Below are positions 8,351 through 16,760 of a stretch of 64,000 nucleotides of DNA, one piece after another. Position numbers and translations under genes: made by a program. The stretch is taken from the NCBI GenBank assembly GCA_019116285.1, contig DXBX01000026.1, positions 1 to 64,000 on the forward strand, read 5' to 3'. Below the pieces are notes generated by a model that was not told the origin of the DNA, did no database searches, and worked only from the letters and a program-made list of their open reading frames with translations. Positions within the stretch are counted from its first letter, which is position 1; each line of letters opens with the position of its first letter. This stretch comes from Candidatus Bacteroides merdigallinarum (GTDB taxonomy: Bacteria; Bacteroidota; Bacteroidia; Bacteroidales; Bacteroidaceae).

Positions 8351-10615
8351 TTATGGATTTTGAGGGGCCTTGCGCACGGCACGTACATTATGCGTTTCAA
8401 GTCTTCTATAGTAAGTAGAAAGGTCATATCCTTCCGATTCCCCTCGATTGTCCATTGCTTCTTCACCATTTTCTGCAGCTTTGGCTACTTTAGTATAATA
8501 ATAATCTCCATTTGGATTTTCAACCCAATCCCTAAATAAAAGTTCCCATGCCACATATACAATGCCCGCTATAATCTTATCCCAAGTTGCATTGTCATAC
8601 CAAGATTGAAAAGGATTTGTTTCGACTTCATTCCTTGTCGGCACACTTGAACTCCAATAAGTCTTATCAATCATAGTTTCTGGAGACCATATTGCTGAGG
8701 TAGCTGTTACAGCGCTTGTTAATGGCATTAATTCATTAATAGCCGGCAAATACCAATTATTTTCTATTACTTGACCGAGTTCATTCCGCTTATTTTTATA
8801 ATAACAATACCGTGCAGCATAGTCATTATACAAAGAACTTTCTTCAAAGTTCCCCGGATTTCCATCAGTACCAATAATCGTTTGTGTATTATCAAAACCC
8901 GTATCAGAATCATAAACCCCGATAAGTGTTCCATGCCATCCCCACTGCAAACCTGCAACCGCATGCACATCCGGGTCAACAGTCAGGTTCATTCCGTATT
9001 CCTCATAGCTCTCGACATATACACCATTCACTTCTATCAATCCGGCTTGAGTGTAAGTGTAATAGCGTATCACCGGGTCATTGACAATCTCTGAACTCTC
9101 CGGCGCAGGAGTATGCGTTACTTTCAGCACAGCAGAACGGGATTGCGTAGAAACATTCTCATCCGTATAGATATAAAGAGTTTTGCTGTCTACATCCGCA
9201 TAGCTAAATGATTTCCCTGTGCTTTCGTCCGGATCAATATCTATATTATACGTATCCTTTTCGGACAAAACAATCCAAGAATCACTTGTCAGCGGGTTCG
9301 TACCGGCTTCCGCATCTGCTTGCGTAGGATATAATTGCAAATCTACCTTACCGGCAGAAGCCAGAATATTCAGATACCGCTTGTCATAATGAGCATCCAC
9401 ACTCTCACAATACGGGGCAGTAATTTGCAGGGCATAACCTTTATGAACCCGCGAATCGAAAGCATCTACCGTAATGTCATCATAATGTACGCCATTGATA
9501 TGTATGTTATAGATATAATTGTGATTGCGCAACAGATTATAGTCATTTGTATTGTTGGCTCCCAAAGCTATTTTATAAGCAAAGGAAGTGACATTCTGCG
9601 TATCCTTCTCACGTATCAGTCCGGACAAAGTAATAAATGATGCGTCATCCGGAGCATATAATGTTTTAAATTTCGGACTGTTGGAGTTATCTGTAAGTCC
9701 TTTGATATCCTCTGCATAATCGCCGGCTTCGCCTTGCAGATTATCCGGATTAGGTGACGCACTCCTATTGCCACGCCGATTCTCATAAGTATAAAAGCCA
9801 TAGGTTTTGGGCTCCATATCTGACAACCACTCTCCTATATCGTATCTTACAAGCTGTGTTTCTGTGTTATTGGTAGGATAATATAGATCATAACCAGCAG
9901 GAGAGGTATTATCATCGGCCCAGTCAGCGTCATGGGGAAGTACATAGGAATAACGCGGCAAACTTTCCACCGACCATTCATTAAAATAGAACTCCAAATT
10001 ACCATTCGGCACGTCTATCGTAAAGGTTACCCTGGCCATCACGCGCTCCATGCTGATTGAAACAGGGTTGTCTATTGAGGTGGGCTGGGTCATGTTGACT
10101 CCTTCTGCTTTGCCTGTCATAGCCAGGCAATCACGTTGAGACAATTGACTTCCCTGCAACAAACGATAACCATAGGCATTCTCCAAATCTGAAAGAGTTT
10201 TCACCGTTTCAAAGTCAAAAGAAGAAGCCCCTTCCCAAACGCCGGCATTGGCGATAACCCAAATGGTACAACTGGTATATTCAGCTCCTGTTTGCTTCAT
10301 CAAGCCCAAAGCCTGAGAGGCCTGATAAGGAGTTTTGGTATCATAACCATTATAAACTTCTTTATTGTAAAAGCAATTCTGATTGCTATCAAAAGCCAGC
10401 AAACGGACTATATATATGTTTTTTTCCAACTCGGTAGCTTCAGCACGCGTCACTACAATATCGTCTGTCTCTGGCAAATTCATACTTAACCAAATCTGAT
10501 TATCTTCCGTCTGCCAGGAAATATCCTCAAGCAATTCATCTTTTTGGCAAGCGGAAAACAACAATACTCCCAGCAACAGACAAGCCATGCCTATAAATGC
10601 TCTTCTCGTTTCCAT
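8351..10615 (-). CDS. DUF4906-like fimbrial tip/adhesin lipoprotein
   Basis: METRRAFIGMACLLLGVLLFSAC lipoprotein leader; NNWYLPAINELMPL...YWSSS C-terminal region; start at 10615 preferred over 10699. Confidence 0.7.
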   Translation of the reverse strand: METRRAFIGMACLLLGVLLFSACQKDELLEDISWQTEDNQIWLSMNLPETDDIVVTRAEATELEKNIYIVRLLAFDSNQNCFYNKEVYNGYDTKTPYQASQALGLMKQTGAEYTSCTIWVIANAGVWEGASSFDFETVKTLSDLENAYGYRLLQGSQLSQRDCLAMTGKAEGVNMTQPTSIDNPVSISMERVMARVTFTIDVPNGNLEFYFNEWSVESLPRYSYVLPHDADWADDNTSPAGYDLYYPTNNTETQLVRYDIGEWLSDMEPKTYGFYTYENRRGNRSASPNPDNLQGEAGDYAEDIKGLTDNSNSPKFKTLYAPDDASFITLSGLIREKDTQNVTSFAYKIALGANNTNDYNLLRNHNYIYNIHINGVHYDDITVDAFDSRVHKGYALQITAPYCESVDAHYDKRYLNILASAGKVDLQLYPTQADAEAGTNPLTSDSWIVLSEKDTYNIDIDPDESTGKSFSYADVDSKTLYIYTDENVSTQSRSAVLKVTHTPAPESSEIVNDPVIRYYTYTQAGLIEVNGVYVESYEEYGMNLTVDPDVHAVAGLQWGWHGTLIGVYDSDTGFDNTQTIIGTDGNPGNFEESSLYNDYAARYCYYKNKRNELGQVIENNWYLPAINELMPLTSAVTATSAIWSPETMIDKTYWSSSVPTRNEVETNPFQSWYDNATWDKIIAGIVYVAWELLFRDWVENPNGDYYYTKVAKAAENGEEAMDNRGESEGYDLSTYYRRLETHNVRAVRKAPQNP

Positions 10616-10628
10616 AAGTTTCTTTCGT

Positions 10629-11642
10629 TTATTCCATATCAATATCTTCATAGCCGGAATTACCATCCATCCAATCACCAACCGTAAGCACCAACGCAAT
10701 ATGTTGAGGACTGATAATGATGGTATAGGCCAATGCTTCGCCTGCTCCCCATGACGTGACCGATGCGTTTGTCAAAGGAATATCCACCTCATTCTCCAAG
10801 AACTGATAAGCTGGATCTGTCGCAGGCTTGTTATTTTCCAGCTTATAACTTATATGGACGTAATGAACTTGGTCAACCATATCTTGAGGTATCATTAATA
10901 AATCATGATTTTCAGTTATGTTTACCGCTTCATTAGTTGCTCCTGTGGCTATTATATCGGGATGATTTTGCAATGTCTCACTCCCGATTTCATAGTTTTT
11001 TAGAGATTTATCGACAACTGACCAGCTTGCGTCGGAGTTTATACTTTGCGTCATATTTCCTTGAGAGTAAGCCCTGAATGACAAATTATTGACACTTACT
11101 TTATAACCTGCAGGCATATCATCGGCCAACTTGATGGCAAAAGACAAACGGGTAAGAGCATGATTAAACGTAAATGCCACCAACTCCGGACTACTTCCGC
11201 TCATCTCCCCGCTCTGTGCCGTCATCAAGTCCACAGCATCCTTTCCGGTCTTCGAGGCATCAAAATCCGTAACGGTAATCGTTCCATCCTCGGCAACCTC
11301 AGTTTTTACCGCTGTCGGATACACCGCATAGAACCGATACGACTTCCCGGCAATCCAATACTGATAGGGCGAGTATGTCCATGAGCCGTTACTGTTCGTC
11401 ACAGTCACATCATCAAATACATTTGTAGCGCCGTTATCATACCAGCCCCACACAGAAAAGGCATCGCCATCGTTGAAACCGGTCACCACCGCCTTCGTCA
11501 CCTCCGCCGTGCGGAACGTGATGGGCGACGCACTGCCCGGCAGGGCCTCGTCCGTCACCTCGGAGGTGCAGGCGGCCAGCGGAAGGGCCAGGGCGAGGAG
11601 ACGCCACAGGCGGGAGGGGAAATGTTGTATCTTGTTCATCAT
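10629..11642 (-). CDS. Fimbrillin family protein (Mfa-like)
   Basis: Lipobox LPLAAC; SPITFRTAEVTKAVVTGFNDGDAFSVWGWYDN, PYQYWIAGKSYRFYAVYP. Confidence 0.85.
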   Translation of the reverse strand: MMNKIQHFPSRLWRLLALALPLAACTSEVTDEALPGSASPITFRTAEVTKAVVTGFNDGDAFSVWGWYDNGATNVFDDVTVTNSNGSWTYSPYQYWIAGKSYRFYAVYPTAVKTEVAEDGTITVTDFDASKTGKDAVDLMTAQSGEMSGSSPELVAFTFNHALTRLSFAIKLADDMPAGYKVSVNNLSFRAYSQGNMTQSINSDASWSVVDKSLKNYEIGSETLQNHPDIIATGATNEAVNITENHDLLMIPQDMVDQVHYVHISYKLENNKPATDPAYQFLENEVDIPLTNASVTSWGAGEALAYTIIISPQHIALVLTVGDWMDGNSGYEDIDME

Positions 11643-11682
11643 TATTGCTTGAATCGTTTTTTGTACGGATTTTTATTTTGGT

Positions 11683-11819
11683 GTCGTTTAAATACCCTAT
11701 TTAAACGTCATTTAAATACCCTATTTAAACGTCGTTTAAATGACTATTTAACGGTCCGTTAAACGGGTATTTAATCGTCCGTTAAACGGGTATTTAACGG
11801 TCTGCTGAATGAGTATGTC
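11683..11819. repeat. Array A: six tandem units, spacing 24,24,23,23,23 bp, AT-rich dyad (GTTTAAATA-cccT-ATTTAAAC type)
   Basis: gtc(c)-aligned unit starts at 11683, 11707, 11731, 11754, 11777, 11800. Confidence 0.9.
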
Positions 11820-11936
11820 TTCGTGGACGTAGTGGATAGTCAGACGCGGAAGCCGCGGATGGCACGAATCAGTTGCGTAGAAAATGAAAAGCCGCGCCCG
11901 CCGCCCTGTCCGCGTCTGTAGTCCTTATGCCCGGGG

Positions 11937-12764
11937 TTATCCATAGGTGCCTTCCTCGCCTTCTTCCTCACCACCGCCGGGTTGCGTAGGTTCGGACACT
12001 TCGCCCACCGTGATGGGGTGCGGAAGGATAAAGGTACGCGGTTCTTTCGTCTGATATTTTCCTCCGGCATAGCAGGTGGTCACCTGCACCGTCCATTCGC
12101 CCTCGGTCACTCCGGCAGGCAGCACGAACTGCAGCTTCTTGGGCTGGTTGGGTGAGACTTTGGATGCGGGGATGAAGAACGTGGTGTCGGGGTTGCTGAC
12201 GGAGGTGAGGGTGATGCCCACCGTGGGGTCGTCGCCCACCAGCTTCAGGCCGTTGCCCGTCAGGACCACCATCTCCGAGGCGGCCAGCGGGGCGGGGGCC
12301 TTGGTCTGCGCGTCGATGAAGGCGCTGGTCATGCCGGCGATGTAGGGGCCGGTGGTGGCGGGCTGGAGGAAATATTGCAGTTTGGCCCGCTGAAGGGCCT
12401 CGGTCACGGCGGGGCCTTGACGGAAGGAAGCGTAGACACGGACCTCGTCGCGGTCGACGGGCTGGGACAGCTCGCTCTCCAGCACCACGCCGGTGGCCAC
12501 GGGGCGGGCGTAGAAGGCGTCGGTGGAGACGCAGTAGCCGCTGGCGACGGCGAGGCTGACTTCTTCGAAGAAGATGTTGAGGATGCTGCGCACCTTGGCG
12601 GGCTCTTCGGCCAGGCGCTCGGCCACGGAGTCGGCGATGTCGTCCTGGGTCAGCGGGGTGCTCTGGGTGTGCACCTTGACGGTGTAGTCGTTGTCCACAT
12701 CGGGCGTCAGCTCGTTGGGATAGGCCTTCAGATTGAGGTCGAGGGTGTATTTCAGTTGGGCCAT
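11937..12764 (-). CDS. HU-like DNA-binding domain plus DUF4469 (Ig-fold) protein
   Basis: MAQLKYTLDLNLKAYPNELTPDVDNDYTVKVHTQST...; C-terminal LTGNGLKLVGDDPTVGITL...FVLPAGVTEGEWTVQVTTCYAGGKYQTKEPRTF. Confidence 0.8.
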   Translation of the reverse strand: MAQLKYTLDLNLKAYPNELTPDVDNDYTVKVHTQSTPLTQDDIADSVAERLAEEPAKVRSILNIFFEEVSLAVASGYCVSTDAFYARPVATGVVLESELSQPVDRDEVRVYASFRQGPAVTEALQRAKLQYFLQPATTGPYIAGMTSAFIDAQTKAPAPLAASEMVVLTGNGLKLVGDDPTVGITLTSVSNPDTTFFIPASKVSPNQPKKLQFVLPAGVTEGEWTVQVTTCYAGGKYQTKEPRTFILPHPITVGEVSEPTQPGGGEEEGEEGTYG

Positions 12765-12813
12765 AAGTTGGTTCTCCTATACGGTTAAGTGAATGAATTA
12801 CTTGTTGTTTACG

Positions 12814-12832
12814 ATAAGGGAAATTCCCTTAT
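12814..12832. promoter_or_regulatory. 19-bp palindrome ATAAGGGAA-A-TTCCCTTAT upstream of the HU-like/DUF4469 gene
   Basis: 9-bp perfect arms with a 1-nt centre. Confidence 0.45.
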
Positions 12833-12845
12833 TCCTTTAATAAGT

Positions 12846-13190
12846 CTACGGGTGCAAGCGTTGTATCTTTTGCAGGTCTTCGCTGTATGCCAGCATTATC
12901 TCTTCCAGCTTTGCACATAGCTCCGCCACGGTTCGCACGCTTCCATCGAAATTCTGCAGGCTCTTGTCTGTGCTCACGTAAAAGGCGCCCGTGCCCGGAT
13001 AGTGCTCGTCGAGGTCAACCACCGTGACGGGAATGTTATCCAGCAGCGTGGTCGCATAGGCTTGTTTATATAATACACCATCGACGGAACGAGGAATTTG
13101 CTCGAAACCGGGCAGATCCCGCATCAGTTTGTGGGTCAAACGTGCATCCTTGTCAGAAGCTATTTTGAGTAAATCGTAAATGCTGCACAT
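12846..13190 (-). CDS. Hypothetical protein (114 aa)
   Basis: ORF with start ATG, same strand as neighbours, no recognisable domain. Confidence 0.5.
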   Translation of the reverse strand: MCSIYDLLKIASDKDARLTHKLMRDLPGFEQIPRSVDGVLYKQAYATTLLDNIPVTVVDLDEHYPGTGAFYVSTDKSLQNFDGSVRTVAELCAKLEEIMLAYSEDLQKIQRLHP

Positions 13191-13222
13191 GGTTGTTATT
13201 CTATTTATAAACAGGTTGATGG

Positions 13223-13393
13223 GTAATCAATTCCCCTCCTCCTGGGAGGTTGCTCTCCCCCGATAACGGGGGAGTCCGGAGGGGGTTGGTGCCCAACGGG
13301 CGGGGTGGTAGAGAAAGTATAAACAACTCTTTATAGCCGCTACCACCTCCCCCTTCGGGTACTCCTCCTCCCCGGAGGAGGAGAATTGAGTTA
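13223..13393. repeat. ~170-bp element with imperfect terminal inverted repeats (GTAA-TCAATTCYCCTCCTCC-GGGAGG) and nested internal hairpins; MITE-like
   Basis: Left GTAATCAATTCCCCTCCTCCTGGGAGG vs reverse complement of right end GTAACTCAATTCTCCTCCTCCGGGGAGG; internal CTCCCCC/GGGGGAG and GGTGGTAG/CTACCACC. Confidence 0.6.
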
Positions 13394-13421
13394 CCTGCTA
13401 TGGTTTGATATAGCTTGTTTA

Positions 13422-14391
13422 TTAATCAGTAGGAAGAATTGTTCCATCATCACCCATAGTAGCATTCTGCCAACCAGCAACGCTTGTTACTGTAAATTCA
13501 ATTGGCTTCAACTGGTCATTGATATTTGAGCCATTGACAGTGGCAGTATAATTGTAGCAATAACCCGGCTTCCAACCTTCCGTATCAGGAGAAGTCAAAT
13601 CCAATGTGAACACTTTCTCATTAGTAGGTCCAGCAGTCAAGCCCGCGCCACTGATAGCAGCTTTAAAAGTCACTTGAATCTTGTTGTTATCAGAAGGAAG
13701 GGGCTGAGGAATAACCAATTTATATTGTTGATGATCCTTGCCGTCTGCAATGTCCGCTATGTTTTCATAAGTATATGCTGCATCAGTTTCTGCTGTTCCT
13801 TCCCACTTAATTTCTGAAGGCGTAAAAGTACCCTTTGCAGTCTTAACAGCCTTAAGTATCTTGATATCAGAAATCGCAATGGTATATTCATCACCATCTT
13901 GTGTCTTAAATGTGAAGCCGACTTGAGCTAACATGTGACTAAATGATAAGGAAACCTTGTCAGCAGGAATGCTTGCAGAAGCATCACCTGTACCAATAGC
14001 TGCAACCAAGTCTTTTGCATCATCAGGGGTATAGCTTTCAAACTCCAATGTTTGCGTGCTCGCAATAAATTTAGCGTTGTCTATTTTCCCATTAGCTCCG
14101 TTTGCATATGCACCAAAACGATAGTAATTACCTTGCTGCCAATAATAGCGCTCTGTGCTCAATTCGTTATTGAACACCTGTCCTGTCCATGTAGATTGGT
14201 CAGTACCAAAATTACCAAATACATAGAAATCACTTGTCAAAGATTCTACAGGAGTAACAGCCTTTGTATTGTTATTTACAAAGGTATTAAACCCGATGGC
14301 ATTGCCTTTGAGCAATCTCCGTCACCTCTTCATTCGTACAGCTTGCCAAGGCTGCTACAGCCATACCAAGCACAAATAAACTTTTCTTCAT
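13422..14391 (-). pseudogene. Fimbrillin family protein with the leader out of frame by 1 nt
   Basis: 13422-14315 encodes a fimbrillin lacking a leader and opening with TTG; 14391 starts MKKSLFVLGMAVAALASCTNEEVTEIAQ in another frame; removing one A from CAAAGGC joins them as ...TEIAQGNAIGFNTFVNNNTKAV. Confidence 0.8.
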
Positions 14392-14440
14392 AATCCATCA
14401 AAATTTAAGTAAAACATATTATTGAATAAATCTCTCTCGC

Positions 14441-15463
14441 TTAATCCAGGGGCAGGGGGATGTCGATGTATTCTCCCCAGCCTTCTACGTCCACATCGAA
14501 GCCGCCACTGCCGGCCGTGCCGTCCTCGTCGGACACCTCGATGTCCTGCACGATGATGACACCGCCACGGGGCTGTGCCTCCACTTGGGCAGTCACGTCA
14601 AATTCATAATCCAGTATCTTGCCGTTGGTCAGGCGCACTTCCAGGTTCAGCGTGTAGGGACGGTCGGCGCGGGTGTAGCCCTCGCCCGGGTAGTTGGGCA
14701 CGCCGAAGGTCTGTACCTGTGCCTCGGCGCCGTAGCTCTCCAGCGTGCAGTCGTAGAGCACGGTGGCGGCTGCCTCGTCCGTGTGGCCGTCCTGCAGGTA
14801 GACGCTCTCCGCCATGCCGGCCAGGGCACCGCGTGCCAACGCCACGTATTCCAGGCCGTGGCTGAATTCGTAGCGCACCACGTAGGTGTAGACCAGCGGG
14901 CGCATGGTCAGCAGCAGTTCCACGGGCTCCACCGTGCGCTCGGCCACGTATTCATCGATGTACGTGCCATACAGTATGTCCGGCTCGTTGATGGTGCGCT
15001 CTTCCGCATGGGCCCCCGTGCCGGTGAAGGTGGAGCGGGTGCGGGTGCGCGTGGTGGCCGAGGCCGAAGCCGAGGCGTCCAGGTCGCTGAAGACGATGTA
15101 TTCCGTATCGTTGTTGTAGAACAGCAGGGTGTTGGTGCCCTCCTGCATGGGCAGGCGTCCGCCGGTGGACTCCAGGTTGTATTCGCTATAGTCGCCGCCC
15201 TCGTCGGCATAGACCAGGGCACGGATGCCGTCGGCCACCTCGGGGCGCAAGTCGTCGTATCCGCAGCTGAAGTCCTCCAGCCAGTTCTGCTCCCAGTCCA
15301 TATCATGCATGCGCTCCCACTCTTGCTCCCAGTCGGCCACGATGTCCACCTTCACCGAGAAGGAGTGTTCGTCGTGGTTGTAGCACAGGTCCTTGCGGCA
15401 GCCCGTCAGGAAAATGAAAAATGAAAAATTAAGAAGTAAGAAATAGGGCTTGAACCGTTTCAT
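14441..15463 (-). CDS. DUF5119-like / Mfa2-FimB-type fimbrial anchor lipoprotein
   Basis: MKRFKPYFLLLNFSFFIFLTGCRKDLCYNHDEHSF leader; ATGA overlap with the upstream gene; start at 15463 preferred over 15862. Confidence 0.75.
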   Translation of the reverse strand: MKRFKPYFLLLNFSFFIFLTGCRKDLCYNHDEHSFSVKVDIVADWEQEWERMHDMDWEQNWLEDFSCGYDDLRPEVADGIRALVYADEGGDYSEYNLESTGGRLPMQEGTNTLLFYNNDTEYIVFSDLDASASASATTRTRTRSTFTGTGAHAEERTINEPDILYGTYIDEYVAERTVEPVELLLTMRPLVYTYVVRYEFSHGLEYVALARGALAGMAESVYLQDGHTDEAAATVLYDCTLESYGAEAQVQTFGVPNYPGEGYTRADRPYTLNLEVRLTNGKILDYEFDVTAQVEAQPRGGVIIVQDIEVSDEDGTAGSGGFDVDVEGWGEYIDIPLPLD

Positions 15464-16623
15464 CGCTTGCCTCCTTTCTCCGCCCAGCGGCCGATGTTCC
15501 ATACCAATGCAAACTTTAACTTCAGCGGCCCGAAGTAGTTCAGGCGGCTGCTCTGCTGGTAGACGTAGTGCCCGTCGATGGGCAGGTATTCCTCGTACCA
15601 GGTGTGCATGACTCCCACGCCGATGCCCGCCTCGAAGGCGAAGTACTTGCCCACGGGGAACATGTAGCCGTAGCTCACGCCTGCCAGGATGCCTTCGCCC
15701 TTGTAGCCGCGGTCGCCGTTCTCCAGGTCGTACCATCCGCCGCCGAAGAAGAGGCCCACGTAGTGGCCCCGGCGGTTGCCCTGCGGCTTGAACCAGTAGC
15801 GCGCCTCGGGGATGATGGTGGCCAGCTGGTAGTACTTGTGCTTGCCGTTGTTGTGCCACCACGCCATGTTGCCCTCCACGCCGGCCGACCAGCGGTCGTT
15901 GAAGCGGTAGGCCACCTCCAGCGAGGGCATCAGCACGGCGTCATACACCAGGTTGCTCTTGAGGTACCAGGGGGTGAAGACATACTCGCGCTCGACAGGC
16001 ATATTCTCCACAGTCTCGGCAGATTCCAAGACCGGGGCAGGCTCCAGCACTTCGGCGGTCTCCACGGGTGCCAGGGTGTCGGCCCCGGCCAGAGCGGAGA
16101 GGGTATCTTTGGGGGCTATTGCCACTGTATCGGCCTCGACCGGCAGCTGTACCGGCGGGCGCGGCGGCTCGTAGCCCTCGACATATTCGATGCCTACCAG
16201 GGCCACTACGTCCTTGATGCCATTATAAGAATAGGTGGAATTGCGGGTGCGGTAGTACTCCTCCTTCATGCCGTGATGGGTGATGAACCAGGACTTCACC
16301 TGGTTGGTGCGGTTCTTGGCCGCAGCTAAATTGGCCGCCCGCGTGCCGAAGGAGCCGCAGAAGCCGCGGACCGACACATAGGCGTGACCCGCCTCGATGG
16401 CCTCGCGGTGTTGCGCTATCAACGCAGCCGCCCGGCGGATGGATACATCGTTGCCGCCATAGGGCGAGAAGAACATCCGCTTGCCGGGCACAAAGCGGAA
16501 AAGGATAGCAGTGTCCTGCCCGGCCTCTTCCGGAGTGGGGAAGACGGGGACTGCAGAGATGTGCGATATTTGAAAAAGGCACACCAATAATGCTATGGAA
16601 TAGATTCGGAAGGTTTGCGCCAT
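15460..16623 (-). CDS. DUF3575-domain fimbrial accessory outer-membrane protein
   Basis: FTPWYLKSNLVYDAVLMPSLEVAYRFNDRWSAGVEGNMAWW...KHKYYQLATIIPEARYWFK, KRMFFSPYGGND. Confidence 0.8.
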   Translation of the reverse strand: MAQTFRIYSIALLVCLFQISHISAVPVFPTPEEAGQDTAILFRFVPGKRMFFSPYGGNDVSIRRAAALIAQHREAIEAGHAYVSVRGFCGSFGTRAANLAAAKNRTNQVKSWFITHHGMKEEYYRTRNSTYSYNGIKDVVALVGIEYVEGYEPPRPPVQLPVEADTVAIAPKDTLSALAGADTLAPVETAEVLEPAPVLESAETVENMPVEREYVFTPWYLKSNLVYDAVLMPSLEVAYRFNDRWSAGVEGNMAWWHNNGKHKYYQLATIIPEARYWFKPQGNRRGHYVGLFFGGGWYDLENGDRGYKGEGILAGVSYGYMFPVGKYFAFEAGIGVGVMHTWYEEYLPIDGHYVYQQSSRLNYFGPLKLKFALVWNIGRWAEKGGKR

Positions 16624-16684
16624 GATCGTTCCTACTGTTGTTATTGCTTGTTCACGTTATTTAGGTTTTCCTTAAATAACCGTG

Positions 16685-16717
16685 CAAAGTTACTCCTAAC
16701 CTTTGGAGTAACCAAAA
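16685..16717 (-). promoter_or_regulatory. Bacteroidetes promoter (TTTTG -33, 20-nt spacer, TAACTTTG -7) with the dyad GTTACTCC-N8-GGAGTAAC running from its spacer into the -7
   Basis: Minus strand CTTTTG GTTACTCCAAAGGTTAGGAG TAACTTTGC; ~60 nt upstream of the DUF3575 start. Confidence 0.7.
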
Positions 16718-16760
16718 GAATAGTGTTAAAAATTAAATTTATTTCAACGGATATGCATAG

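Noticed and set aside
8137-8469. N-terminal extension of the DHH protein
   Set aside because: Crosses a terminator-like hairpin and the 3' end of the fimbrial gene; DHH homology begins at MLSKIIKQADIDHF (8136).
16685-16717. Invertible fimbrial promoter
   Set aside because: The inverted repeat arms are only 8 bp with an 8-nt centre lying inside the promoter rather than flanking it, and no invertase gene is nearby; an operator is more likely.
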